Source: Aphelocoma coerulescens
Taxonomy: Eukaryota; Chordata; Aves; Passeriformes; Corvidae
Length of the DNA: 64,000 nt
Assembly: GCF_041296385.1 (NCBI RefSeq)
Contig: NC_091014.1
Span: 66,348,578-66,412,577 of the forward strand
Direction of reading: 5' to 3'
Each line of letters opens with the position of its first letter. Position 1 is the stretch's first letter. Positions 51,791 through 64,000 of this stretch are shown here, one piece after another. The notes below the pieces were generated by a model. The model worked only from the letters and a program-made list of their open reading frames with translations. It was not told where the DNA came from and ran no database searches. Both the position numbers and the translations under genes were made by a program.

Positions 51791-53950
51791 AGATTTCTAT
51801 TTTGCTGATGTTTTTCAGAGTAACTTGGAAAATTGAAGGGTAAGGAGATGAATAGTCAGTTTACAAAGCATACAAATGGTTCCAACCTGCTCATTGCCCT
51901 CCCTTTTCTTTTTTCTGAACTGACCCTTCTCCTGTTATCATATTTCAACTTTTTCCTTTTTTTTAGCTAGTTTGTTCTCTTACTGTATTTTTCTTCCAAA
52001 TTTAAAAACTCAGTTTTGGAAAATCAGAAAGAAATGAAGTACAAGGTATGCTTTATGGTAGGACTGAACAGAACTTCCTGATGATTTATAAGAATGCATG
52101 GTGTGACTTCAAACATGTGCTAATTTTCCAGCATGTTCAGGGGATTTTAATGACAAACACTTCAAACAGACAAAAATAATCTGCAGCTTTTTCATTATTT
52201 TAGGGGTTTTTATTTATTCCCTTATTCCCTACCTGCGTATCAATCAAATCTGTTGTAGGACAAATACAAAGACGCATGCCCTGCCTTAGTACACTTGTCA
52301 AATACTGACTCCAAAACCATCTCTATTTTTTATCTCCCATATTGTTGGCACTGGAAATTGCCTGCTTGGCTCAGTTACTCACGTAATTCCCTTTGCTCAA
52401 GCCTGTAATATCATTTCCAAATTGTGTATGCTCCAGGACCCACTGTCACTTTGAGCTTGTGGGTTACTTTCCTGGAAATTTAACTAAATAGCTGATCTGT
52501 GGTAGAAGCTGCAACACGTACTTCCATCTTTTCTCTGAGAATTCTCTTCTGTGCACGGATTGGAAAGATTACTTAAACTATCACATTTTATAATGTATAT
52601 GGTTTCAGTGTGTTTGCTTGAGATTTTCCAATTTCTAAGACAGAGTTTCTATTTGAGATTCAAGTTCAAGGTAAATTGGAAATAAAAAAAATAGAAAGTG
52701 ACTTGGACTTGTAGTGGAAAACAATAATTAGCTCTTCAGAGTATTTTCCTGGAAATGTTATTACATGCATGTTGTACACACACAAACACAGACACACAGA
52801 CACAAAAAAAGGATTACATTATTTGACATGCACTTCAGGAACTGACCTAGGCAAATTCAGCATGAAGGATAATATTTTTATTTCAGACTAAAAGGTATTT
52901 TAGAGTGAAGATGCCTACCAAGTGTAGTAACTATCATTACTAGAGTTAGCTGTTTCTAGAATTTGATTGTATTTGATCTAATCCTGTAGTATTAGATTCT
53001 GTAGACAGAATCAGATATTTGTCAATAAATATAATCTCTACTTTTAAGTTCTTGATAAAAGATCTTCAGAAAAACTTGTGGTCACTCGGCTTAGCTTTAC
53101 TTTTGCTTTGCAAAATGATAGTAATTATTTTTCTTCCTCTCTTAACAGGTATATTTTTAAGTTCAGTAATACATTTAAAACAGATTAAAATCATGTTGAA
53201 GATGAAAAAAATCAGCTTCAGAGCAGCAAAAGGAATTAGAATTTATATATTGTAGTCATGCCATTTTGACCATCGGTAATTACACTATTTTAATGTTAAT
53301 GTAGAAACCCCTTGAAAGAAGTATTTAAGCACTAATTATCTATTTACAAAAGAATGGCTTTGGAAATGCAGTAAAAAACATTGAGCTGTGTAGGGATTTA
53401 GAACAGATGTCAATTTTAAAAGACTGGGCATACTAAAAAATAAGTGTTGGTTTTTCTTGCATTTCTTAAATGTACAATGGCTCGGATGCATTTGTACATC
53501 CAAGGCTCAGACACAGAAAAGTGCACTGCAACACCCTCTCCCAGTATTTCTCCAGTTCTGGCAAGTTAGGATGTCCTAGGAGCTCCAGAATATTAAAATG
53601 GCTTTTGTGAGTCTCAGCATCAATATTTGTTGCATCCCCGTATTGGGCAGATGATCCAAAGCAACTGTTTTCTATGTACACCTCCTGTGCCAGTGGTGAG
53701 AAGCTGTAGAGGTGATGGGTGCTACAGCCTTGTTCCTTTATTTCCTCCTTCCAAACACGTGTGCTTCTGGGGTATTTCTTGTACTAATACTGAGCTTGCC
53801 TCCTTCCACTAATGCATTGGAAAGTAACCAGACTTCAGGATTCTGGGTCTGTGGTTTCATAAATACTGAGACCTCTGACCTCTCAAATGAGCAAGTGAAT
53901 AAAAATACCCAGTCTTATCCCAGACTAGCGGACAAAGGTAGGTTTAGGAA

Positions 53951-54230
53951 GGCAGTGTGGCCCAGAAGTGAACAAGCACAGAACTGGAAAGATCTGGGAT
54001 GTGATTCCGTGAACTGTCATTGCCTCTGGCAGAGATATTTGAAAGAGCCTGAGGAAGACAGGCAACCAAAATTCTAGTTAGTCATCTTCAGATTTGACAG
54101 CCTCTTTATTGTTCCCCCTTGTGAAATTGTGAAAATGATGCTTGATCCACCTACCACATGAATGTGTTGGAGGATTAATTATTCTCAGCACAGCACTTTG
54201 AACACCTATTGTGCAGCCCTGTACACAAAC
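53951..54230 (+). mobile_element. MIR-like tRNA-derived SINE
   Basis: It begins GGCAGTGTGGCCCAGAAGTG and continues AGCACAGAACTGGAAAGATC, with GATTCCGTGAACTGTCATTG, matching the MIR-type head. It ends with a tail like CTACC...TTGGAGGATTAATTATT...AGCACTTTGAAC, matching the conserved MIR tail. The order and spacing fit a full-length old SINE of about 270 bp on the + strand in intron 3. Confidence 0.6.
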
Positions 54231-57200
54231 ATTAAACATGGTTATTAGTGCTGTGCACCTCGTACGCTGACATGACACACAGCTCTTTGTAGTCTTCCCT
54301 TCCAGAAGGTGACAAGTGGGAGATGCTGAAAGTGCCTCCGTGGGATCTGAAGATCTGAATAGGAATCTGTATCAGTGTGCACAGAGATCCATGTAGGAAG
54401 TGTAAAACGTTTTTTAATTGTTACTTTTTAACTCAGTTTTCCCAGCTCCTTCCCTTTCGTGGTCCCCAGATACAAGCTGTAACCAAAACTGGATTATTTC
54501 AGGGGGCAGAAAAGCTGTGGTAGGAATTTATGTCCTCAGAAAATTTAAGACTATAACTTTCCCAGGAAGTAAAAAAAACCCCAACAACTTATGAAAACGT
54601 ACCCTGTGACTTACATAGTTGGTGGCTTTCAAGCCATGAAGTGCCATAATCTAAGGGGACACATTAAAGGAAGGTTCAGTTGAGGCAGACATTGCAGTCA
54701 TGCAATTTTGTAGACATCTCCTACAGACCCCAGGTGACCAGAAGGTGCAGATCCACGAAACCTTTTGTCTTGACTCACTGCAGCTACTCTAATGGCCTAG
54801 TTATGCATTGGGCTGGTTCTGCATAATTACAGGGTAATTAAATAAACTGAGCTAAAAGGAAGCCACTTTTCCTTTAGAAGTAATTTTGACCAATTATTAT
54901 ATGTGTGTGGGTGTCTATAAAACACCACAGTATATCAAAGAGTCTAAGTTGGACTATTATCAGGTGTTTTTTTAGTTTGATTTGCCTTTGTCTATTTTAA
55001 GGAATCCTGTTTTACCAACGTGAGCAGTGTTTTCTGTGTTTGCTGTTCTAATGTTTGGTATAATTACTGGCTTTTTCAATGCAAGAATGGCTAGAGCTGG
55101 AAGGTTACAGATGACTTCGGAGGGAGTGTTCATTTACAGTATTATTCCAGATTACACACCATACAAAAAGTATGTTAATGTGAGTTTCCCAGACATCAGC
55201 CTCAGTGTTTAAACACAGAACTGTCAAAAAGATGCTAAAAAGCAATCTGAGACAGTTATGCAGTCTTTCCACTATATCACTCACTGCTGTATTCTAAAAG
55301 GTTGAAATGAGAGGGAAGAAGCATTAAGTGGGCACTTACATGATTGTCACTTCTTTTAATGAATACTAAAAATTCTGCTCAGTACAGTACCAGGAGAGAA
55401 GCAAAGCACATCTGCCTGTACAAGTTTGCATTTAGCTTGGCAAAGTTGGGAGTTGATAACAACTGTGAGCTTCAGAGGAGGTCCAAGGTTGATAAAGATG
55501 CCTCACTTGGTACAAGGGGAGCCTGGTGTATGGACATCCTGAATTTGCTTTTGGATTATTTGCAGTGTTGATCTGGTTTACTGGGTTGCTGATGGAACAG
55601 GATGAACCCTTAAGCACACAGAATCCCACTTTGAACAAGCTCAGCTGCAGAGAAACAGCAAACAGACAATGTTGCTCAGCAGGCTGCATTATCAAGCCTG
55701 TAGTTCAAGCAATGGTTCCCCAGCACTTCAAGTTATTTTGTGAAAATTATGTTCACCATAAAAAGAACCTACTGGAGTTTGGAAGTTAAAAATTGCCACA
55801 ATAATTTTGTAATTGGTGCATAAACATGCAAAAATTAGATGTTCGGTTGATTTTCTTAATTAGTAATCTGCAGTAATGAAAGGAATAAACAAAGATGTTC
55901 CTAGCTAAAGAATATATATATTCCCATACATATTCTATTACCAGAACTGCTGTCACATTCTTATTCTGAACAAATGAAAGCAAAGAAACTTTCTGAGGAA
56001 GGTTTGCTGTAACCTGACAAAAACTTCACAGATGAAGAAGTCTGTAAGATGATAATACATCTGGCTATATATAAGTTAAATATGATATCCTGAGCTTGTT
56101 GATAGTAAAATAATCTCAAATAACAAGAAATTACATTGATGGAGGAAATTTGGGGCTGAGTTTTTTGTGTGATGAGTTATTCTGGGAGCAGAGTCACAGC
56201 TGCCTGACTTCTTGGATCTTGTCTTGTAGACCTGCTGTGGGTTCAAGTTGCCTCATTCCTTTGAAACCTCTCCTTCAGATTGGTCATTAATCACCTTGGG
56301 CACCTTCAGGAAATTCAAGGGGACATAATTACCTTTGGGGTCTTTATATAGTAAATGGCTTTTGAACCTGTTGGGCAGTTTCAGACAGATAGGGAGTGAC
56401 AAGCATACAGAAGTCTAAAGCATTGTGCTTCTACAAGTTCCATGTTTTCCCTAAGAGAAAAGATACCTTTTGCTAAAATTGCTAAATTAAGGGGAAGATA
56501 ATATGTCTCCAGCATTTTACTGCATATAAGGGGAGATTAAAAAACAGAAAGGGGGAAATAAGGCAGGAAAGATGAAGAGCCATGTAGCTGAGAAGGAAAA
56601 GGACGGGAGAAATCTCTTCTCCCACGTTAAGATAGAGGCTGACAGAGTGGATGGTGGCTTGGAGCCCCATTCCAAATTGGCAGAAGGCAAAAGTTGAACG
56701 TGGCCTGGAAGAGAAAGCTCTGAAGCCCAGGGCTGAATCTGAGCCAGTGTGTTTCTGACAGGATTTTGATTTGTAAATGTTTGATTCCAAATCCAAATAG
56801 GATGAAGTGGATAGAGGTTGATTACGGAGGAAAATAATTTTAGTTTCTTGCAAGTTAAACATGATAAGAGGAAAAAACTCAACTCTTACTTTAGGAAAAA
56901 ACAAAAGTGAAATTTTGCCTAGAAATGAAATTTTTATTCACCCCAAAATAATTTAAATGGACATTTTGCTTCATTTTGTTTCCTTGGTAATGTCAGAAAG
57001 ACTGTGCGAATTTCCAAATATATCCCATTCCATCCAAGTGGTATTTTAATACAGAAAAATATTTAGGTAAAAGTTTTCCAACCGATTCTAGTTGCAGTTT
57101 ATGTCCAGATTAGAGGCATATTTTAGCAGAATCTTCTCAGGTGCCAAGAACAGAAGGATCCCTGGACTTTGGACAAAAACACTTGCCTTGTTTTGGCTGG

Positions 57201-57734
57201 TCAAAAGAAGAGATCAGAGAAAAAAATGTAACTTCCCCCAAATTAATAAATTAATAACTTTTTTTCTTTTTTTTTCCAAATTACATCTTTGACTCCCGTA
57301 GCATATGTTCTTGCATGTGTTTCTTGGCACTCCTGAAGGGCAGATCTGTTTCTTACATGCTTCCTGCCTTAGTTTTTTTCTGGGGAATTAATTTTGTCCT
57401 GGATATGTGTGCAGAATTCCTGTGACAGCCATAAATTTTCTTTAATATCATTGTATACACAGAGCTTCTGTATTAATAACAAGTTTGCTACCTGCCCACC
57501 AGCAAAGCCATATGCTAGCATCAAATGTTAATTGGTTATCAGTTGGGGATTTAGTCCTACTCATCTGCTAGATGGATAGGATGAGAAACTTACACCAGAG
57601 TTAATGGAACTTACTCTCTAGTCCTGTTAAATTGCCTGTCTGACATAGATTTTTTTCCATTACAATCACAACACAAAATGAGGTTTTGATTTCTTTTAGC
57701 ATTGCAGGCTCTTTAAAATTCTGGTTTGTCTTCC

Positions 57735-58320
57735 AGTGTTGATTGACAGGAACGTGGAGAATCAGGCAGAATGGAGGGACCTCTGGAGGGCATTGAGTCC
57801 AACCTCCTCCTCAAAGCAGGCTTAGAGACCAGAACCTTGGCATGGTGGACTTTGATTGCCTTCAAGGAAGGAGATTTCCCACTGTTCAGGGCACTTATTT
57901 CCATTTTTTACCATCCTCATGGTAAAATTATTTCCTTGTAGCATGTTCACACCTGTGTCTGTTGCTGCACCTCTGAGAAGAATTTGCTCTTGTGTTTTTC
58001 CTGAGCTCAGGTGGTTGCAGACCAGCAGTAGGGTCTGCCCTGCATCTTCTCTGGGTCTGAACAGCCTCAGATCTCAGTCTCCCACCTTGTCCCAATCACC
58101 TTGGCAGTTTTCTGATGGACTTGCCTCAGTTTCTCAGTAGTTTTCCTGTCACTGAAGAGCCCAGGATGGGACACCATGCTCCAGAGGAGGTCTCACAAGT
58201 GCTACATGGAGGAGAAAGATCACTCTTTGTTCAGCTGGTTCCACTGGTGATTAACACAGCCAGGGTGCCATAGCCACAAAGACTCACTGCAGAGTCTTGA
58301 GTGAAGTTACTCCATCCTGG
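57735..58320 (-). mobile_element. CR1 LINE remnant in MPPED1 intron 3
   Basis: Read left to right it shows GACCTCTGGAGGGCATTGAGTCCAACCTCC in outline. A GTGTCTGTTGCTGCACCTCT part, a GGGTCTGCCCTGCATCTTCTC part, ATGCTCCAGAGGAGGTCTCAC and GATTAACACAGCCAGGGTGCC follow. These are successive blocks of CR1 ORF2 3' sequence in reverse, so the element lies on the minus strand. It is truncated at its 5' side near 58320 and its frame is disrupted. Confidence 0.75.
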
Positions 58321-60739
58321 GTGGAGGTGTGGGAATAACTGATGAACCTGGAAGCATTTGAATTATCTGCAATCAAGAGCTGTTGGGGTAAAAAATGGAA
58401 AAGTGTTCTAGGGTTATGCACAGGACCACAGCCATACAACAGCTCTTAGATTATGTGCTCTTGGGGATGTCCTGCTCCTAGCCAAGGAAGCCAGGGCTAC
58501 AAATCCTGCAGAAATCTGTTCCTTAACACCTAACTTCACAACAGCAGTGCCTAGGCAGGAACAGAGTTTCAAAGATTTATACCTGAGTCTGACTTCGTAC
58601 TTCAAGAGCACTCAGAATAAAAAGCAAAGCACAGTCTAAAGTCTTCCAAGGAACAAAGTTTGAACAAAATATTGCTAAATCTATGAACAAGCAGCAGAAA
58701 ATACCCTGCTAGTAAAAAAATTAAGGTTTAAAGAGTAAAGAGTGTAGTTGAGGAGACAAAGAAAAGGAAATAGCTTTACCATAGCCTGGTGTGGAATGAA
58801 AGAAAAAAACCAAACAACTGAGCTGCATACTCATCAAAACCACAGTTGTTAATTGAAAAGCTGACAGACCTGTAACTACTGCAGTGCTTCTGGCCGCCAC
58901 TATAATAAATGTAACTGTACATTTAGAGTAATTTCCTAATTTGCCTAAGTAACACCCACAGACAGCAACATGACATAAATACATTAGTGGAAGCAACAAC
59001 TATAACCAGCTCATACAGGTTCTTGGCTGCTAGATGGATGGATCAGATGAGCTGGAAAAGATTTACCAAACAGAACAGAAATGGAGTTGGTAACAATATT
59101 GTGGCATACAGGATTTCTTTATTCCTTTAAGGCCTGAAGATGCCCCTACATATTGCAGCACGTAAATAACATTTTTAACTTGTGTATGTGCATGTGCACA
59201 CACCTGGAAAGCTTTTAGAGATGGAGTACACATCTGCAAAATGCCAAGTGCTTCAGAAGCATAATAGAGAAGTCTTTCAGGTAAATCATTGAATCTTCAA
59301 TATTTAACATGTAATTATAAATATCTGAAAAGGATTTTTATTAAATATTCTAAAGACACATATATATTTGGTCCATAGGAAAGAGTGGAACCTGTACCAT
59401 CAGCTTCCCTAATACAGGTGTTACAAGCGTCTGAAACTCTTATTTCAGAATCACCCATGTCTTCATTTGGCAAAGTTCAGCTCTGTGTCACCTCCCTTGG
59501 GCTAGCACTGCTGTGTCTTCTGTTTCCATAGCTCTGAATCACACTGTTGCATTTTATTCTCAAGTCCTACTCATGCCAACTTTTGCCATTGCATATTAAC
59601 TGGTCTTTTGCATTCTCTAAATAGCCCGCCTCCAGGTTAAACTTGGGCCATTGCTAAGGATTTTTATGTTATCAACAATGCATTTCTAAAATTAAAACCC
59701 CACAAGATTGCTGTTATGCAAGGTGGGTTTAATTTTCAATGAAATATTTCTTTCTGGTCCCAATCGCCTCTTCTGATCGTCTTCATCCTGATACAAATTA
59801 ACAGTGCAGAAACAAAGCTAATGAATGCAGTTTTGCACAGTTTCTGTCTTTGTTTCCTCCCAGATGTGCTTGGAAGGTTTGTGCTGAGTTCTTTGAGACA
59901 GGAGATGCCAGCTCTCAGGGGCAGAATCCAGTGAATAACCAAATGTGGAGTCAGGTGGAAAGTTTCTGTTTCAGTGCTGCTCTCAGGAAGAGCCCACGTG
60001 TGTGGGCATATATATTCTTGCCTTCATCAGGAGGTTGTTCTAAGGTTTTTCACTAAATAGGGGTTGTAAAATATTCTTGAACATGAGTCACTTTAAATTA
60101 TAGTCCATGGAGCTAAGGGAGTCACTGAGAAAATGGAGCAGGAAAAAACCATGGGATAGAGGCAAATGGTGAGATTTCACTGTGGGATGTGGATTTTTGA
60201 CAGCCAGACTGAATCCCTGCCTTGCTTGAAGGCTTGATATTAATGTCAGGGCAAAGACCCCTCTGGCTGACCCAAGTTCTGAGTGTTAGACCTCGTCAGT
60301 ACAGGCTGACAAAGACCTCAGCTTTGGGAGAAGAGAGCTGACATGATTTCATGAAGCATTACGGCTGATCTTCTTTGAACCCTAATTTCTGTCAAAGAGT
60401 TATCATCACTGTCACAGTAAATGATACTTGCAGCACAAATGGCAATTAACTAGAAGTAAATAGTAGAGCAGAAGTCTGCAGACTGGTTTTTAAGGTTGAT
60501 GAGTTGAAAGTAATTTCAACACATTAATGCTAAGCATGCTAAATCATAGTGTGCCATGAAAAAGACAGTAATGTCATTTACCTGAAATCAGCAGGAATTA
60601 CAATAACATGTAGTAGGGGTAGGCTCGATTGTTTCAAATATGTGAGCATATTACAGGAATCGATAACACTTTGTCTATCTGTTTGCTTTTATCAGATTTT
60701 CCATAAAACAAGTAATTTGTTTGTTTTTCACTGTTTTAG

Positions 60740-60965
60740 GTAGCCTGCCCTATGAATACAAGATTGTGATAGCAGGAAATCATGAATTGACCTTTGACCA
60801 GGAATTCATGGCTGACTTAATCAAGCAGGACTTTTACTATTTCCCCTCTGTTTCTAAGCTGAAGCCAGAGAGCTATGAAAATGTACAGTCTCTTCTAACA
60901 AACTGCATCTATCTTCAAGACTCTGAAGTGACGGTGAGGGGATTCAGAATATATGGCTCCCCTTG
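60740..60965 (+). CDS. MPPED1: MPPED1 coding exon 3 (residues 112-187, GNHE motif)
   Basis: This exon continues the phosphoesterase domain with SLPYEYKIVIAGNHELTFD, which contains the G124-N125-H126-E127 motif (N125 is a metal ligand; H126 is expected to act in catalysis). It goes on through a helical, Lys/Tyr-rich region to DSEVTVRGFRIYGSP. It is preceded by a strong pyrimidine tract and TTTTAG ending at 60739, and followed by GTAAGC at 60966. The last codon (Trp187) is split TG|G, so the next intron is phase 2. The exon begins GTAG, repeating the four bases at the upstream donor. The missing downstream part should carry the remaining histidine ligands and the GHIH-type motif of the family. 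Confidence 0.96.
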
Positions 60966-63900
60966 GTAAGCAGGTTTTTAAGCATACATAAAAAAAATAT
61001 TGTTGATTGCTCTCACATCAGCCGTTTTGTCTGCACCAGCTGTATTTGGATTGCTGTGTGAGGAAGAAAAGTAACACTCACTTTGATAAAGTTTTTATAT
61101 TTTCTTGTAATGAATCATTCCTGTGACAAAATAATGTACTGTACTGTGGGTATGGTCAACCGAATAATGATGGGGAAAAAGATGGTGTGCTCTTCATACT
61201 CTCAGCCAGGAGCAGCTGTTTATAGTCCATGTAGGGGGCTTTTGTGTCATAAAATATGTTTTCTATACTTGGTGAGTTTATCTAATTACAGGTTAATTTT
61301 GTTGCAAGGGTAATTCTTCTGACAATTTCTATCCTACAGATAATATTTGAGGTTCATTAGTGTATACAGTAGTCATCTAACTCAGCGAGCTTATTTCAGC
61401 ATCTGTGAAGGTCTTTTATTTCATATCCCTCAGAATCTTACTTCCTTTTAAAAAGTAATAGATTTCCCCATGGTCTAGCTGAGCTTCTAAACTAAAGTCA
61501 ACAAATCAGTGGCAGCTTAAGATTTCATAGATTTTGCTCTACTGTACAGTGAACGCTTAGAACCCCTTGACAGTATTGGAGGCAGATGGACTTTGGCTTC
61601 CTGACTTCCACCCAGGACCTTGAATGTGCTACTTCTGTGTCTCTTACTGATGTCACATTGCTGTTTATTATTTCTGCTGATGGGCCTGTAAATTGGGTCT
61701 TTCACGAGCATTCCATACATGTTTAAAGTAAGTAAAAATGTATTTTAAAAGGCAGGTTCTTGAGGGAATCTATTCTTCCTTTTAAAATTGTGTCAGGCTG
61801 AAATGTAGCAAACAAGTTGTCAAACCTGATGCATATACCCCAGTGTGAATTTTCAGTGTGAATAAACTGTGAAATCTCTTGGATTTATTTTTTTTTTTTT
61901 AATGAAAATTAGCTTTTTCCCATTTGGTTACTTGAGATGGGTGTTAATTTTGTCTAAGTTTATTCTACATTTGTCTAGATTAGTTTTCCTCTTAAATGCG
62001 CCCTTCTCTTTCTCCCTCTCAGACCTCCAGATCTTTCTGTTTTTTTTTTTTCAACCTACCAACCTACTGTGTTGTAGTTAATCTTCCTCTTGCATGTACA
62101 GTGTATGCAGTCAATGTGCAGTTTACTTAATTTTCCAGATTATTTGGGAAGATGTTAGATGGTCTCAGTCCCAATATTAACTTCTGAGAAATGGAGCTTG
62201 GCATCTTTTCCCATTTTGATGTTCAACTGTAAATACTGTAATTATGCTCTGTTTACAATATGTCTGGCAACCTCATATCTTCATTGCAGTGTTCATAACC
62301 AGGCACCATATTTCCAGTGTCAGTAATAATTTTCCAGGCAGTGAAGTACCAAAAGTCACATGGAAGTCTAGAAAAATTAAATTAAAGCAAAACACTATCT
62401 ATGAAGTAGCACTATGAAGAGACTAAAGAGAACCATTTGAACTTTCAGTGCATGATTAAATCTGTAAAAACCTGGTGAGAAAACCTTTTGTCCACCCGCT
62501 AACCCATAAATAATGTTTCTGTAAAATCAGGTCTACCACATTCCCTTTGTGTGCAAATCTTGTCACTCTGCACAAGTTGCCTGAGCTATCTGCCATGACC
62601 TATCCTTCAAGGAAAAAGAACGCTTTCCATCTTTTCTGCAACTCCAGGTTATAGCTACACTTCCACACTCCATGTTCCACAGTGTTACTAACTCATCTCC
62701 CACCCCCTTATGGTCCAGGATGTTGAGTGTTGAGAGGTCTCCTGAAGATATTTGCTTTCTCCATCTGGGAGAGAGTCTTGATGAAAGTCTCCCAGCCAAA
62801 CTGGGATTTTTTGCTCACTATTCAGCAGTGCTGAATGAAGTTGCCACGCTGATTGATGACATGTCCAGTGGAGACATCAACAGTAGCAATAACAGCCTTT
62901 CATTAATCTATCAGGGCAGCAGATGCAGAAGTAGCAGAGTCCCATCCGCCAGCCCACCAGTCAGAAAGCTTGGGAAGACAAATTTTGTGAGGGTTTAACT
63001 AGCTGCTGCTAGATTTCAGGCTGTAGTACACTCCTGTGCCTACAGAGCACTACTGTCTGGCATTTCTGTTTCTATACTTCGTTTGCCCTAAAAGGAGACG
63101 TTTGTCCTAGCCTCTCTGGCAATCAATTTCAGTTTCTTTCTACATCATAGTAATGTGATCTCTAAAAAGATCAGAAATCTGCTGAACTTTACATGGTGAA
63201 TCTTTTTTTTTGACCTTGCATTATCAAGCCAGTCCTTTAGAAAATATTTATGACCATAGTCAAGACTGTCCATTAGAAAATATTTATGAACATAGTCAGG
63301 ACTTCAAAATTTAAAGTTCTTTAAGATCTCAGAACTCAATAAGAAAGTTAAATTTCATGCAGTTGCTAGTATAGTATCCTAAAATAATTTTCTTTTTCTG
63401 CTTTGAAAATATGCACCTAGACTTTCCATTTCCAGTTGCAGCGCTGACCTTCTGTCTTACATCACCCTTTATAGAAATAATTAGAAGCTAGAGATAGCCC
63501 TCATTCATAAAACAGGTTAATCAATAGTTACAAAGTACTTTGAGAACACTGGAGTAAGGTCTGGGTGAAAGCCAAGCAGCATTAACTTAGTGTCTATTGC
63601 CTGTAGCCATCTGCATTTTTATATATAACCTGTACACATTAGATTTTACTTCTATTTAAAATGTTTCAGTTGCATATTAGACCATAAATACTTGATTGGT
63701 TTGCATAACATGCCAGTCTCTAAGGTCTTTTAAATATGTACCACTTGTGTGTGGTTAAATATTTTTGATAGCACTTGGTATTTTTTCCTCTATTATTATC
63801 TAAAACTAAGTGGTTATTTTTAATTGCACAGAACAAATGGGACAGTGTTTTGTCTCAGAAACCAATGCTCTAACTCTCCTGGGCTCCAAGGGCAAGAATT

Positions 63901-64000
63901 CAAGTGCTAGATTGAGCCTCTACTCACAAAGGAAAATGTAACTGTCTTAATTGTTAATTACACAGGTATTATCATTGAGCAGGGAGCAGCCATTTTGAAA
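60966..64000 (+). other. MPPED1: MPPED1 intron 4, phase 2, incomplete
   Basis: Starts GTAAGC and continues past the window edge. The expected next coding text (after Ser-Pro-Trp, a Gln/Thr-Pro-Trp-Phe segment) is not found before 64000, so the next exon is outside. The 36-bp duplication is the only repeat noted. Confidence 0.8.
63232..63305. repeat. 36-bp tandem duplication, two copies
   Basis: TTAGAAAATATTTATGA.CATAGTCA.GAC occurs at 63237 and again at 63273, period 36, with two mismatches. It lies in the last visible MPPED1 intron. Confidence 0.9.

Larger units (their letters stand above)
48119..60739 (+). other. MPPED1: MPPED1 intron 3, phase 1
   Basis: 12621 bp between GTAGGT and TTTTAG. 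It contains A18, a T-rich stretch at 49002-49050, the old CR1/L3-like remnant, the MIR-like SINE and the CR1 at 57.7-58.3 kb. It also has a near-palindromic AT stretch at 51087-51127. Confidence 0.85.
30075..64000 (+). other. MPPED1: MPPED1 gene locus, 5' part (runs off the right edge)
   Basis: The locus is inferred from three coding exons that splice in frame, with a CpG-island promoter upstream. Together they give residues 1-187 of a metallophosphoesterase-domain protein that agrees closely with vertebrate MPPED1 as I remember it, including the N-terminal stretch MAARRHQHSRLIIEVDEYSS, which separates it from MPPED2. The family is a small metal-dependent phosphoesterase; the MPPED2 paralogue has weak cyclic-nucleotide phosphodiesterase activity, and MPPED1 is expressed mainly in brain. 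The physiological substrate of MPPED1 is not established to my knowledge. The left boundary is an estimate from the TATA-like site. The remaining coding exons, with the C-terminal metal ligands, lie past 64000. Confidence 0.93.

Noticed and set aside
62672..62998. A 108-codon + strand frame with a reasonably mixed composition downstream of MPPED1 exon 3
   Set aside because: It has no family resemblance I recognise and does not continue MPPED1. Other intronic frames of similar size occur by chance, such as 34975-35403. RNA evidence would be needed.
1..64000. CRISPR arrays, tRNA or rRNA genes, prokaryotic operons or phage modules
   Set aside because: No spaced direct repeats, cloverleaf-like sequences, ribosome-binding patterns or dense gene packing were seen; the window is vertebrate in character.

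Overview
The window looks like avian nuclear DNA. It carries CR1 retrotransposon remnants with the bird-type 3' end, LTRs of avian endogenous-retrovirus style, long introns with canonical GT/AG splice sites, and one recognisable vertebrate gene. I found no bacterial-style operons, rRNA, tRNA or CRISPR. Nearly all open reading frames here are chance frames in non-coding, low-complexity or CpG-rich DNA.

The gene is MPPED1 (metallophosphoesterase domain containing 1) on the + strand. Three coding exons are visible: 42825-42976, 47937-48118 and 60740-60965. They join in frame through phase 2 and phase 1 introns to encode residues 1-187 of about 300. They carry the first metal-binding motifs of the fold (D73-x-H75, G93-D94, N125-H126-E127). 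The rest of the domain, including the later histidines, lies beyond the right edge. A CpG island at about 29.09-30.56 kb is the likely promoter. It contains a TATA-like site (30048-30055) and a good splice donor (30242) that fits a non-coding first exon joined to the acceptor at 42713.

Layout: 1-28.9 kb is intergenic. It holds a CR1 fragment split by a solo LTR (9222-9965), a short CpG-dense patch with a perfect CTCF core motif (about 9966-10095), a pentanucleotide array (13433-13580), an ERVK-like LTR on the minus strand (about 17102-17509) and an AT dinucleotide run (23722-23755). The promoter island follows. Intron 1 (30242-42713) holds a polypyrimidine tract of about 370 bp. Intron 3 (48119-60739) holds two older CR1 remnants and a MIR-like SINE. 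The last visible intron contains a 36-bp tandem duplication.

No novel multi-gene system is supported. The observations most worth checking are the paired GTAG tandem splice sites at the second coding junction, two short upstream ORFs before the MPPED1 start, the CTCF motif beside the nested transposons, and the polypurine/polypyrimidine tract in intron 1. All family assignments are from memory of family features, without a database search.
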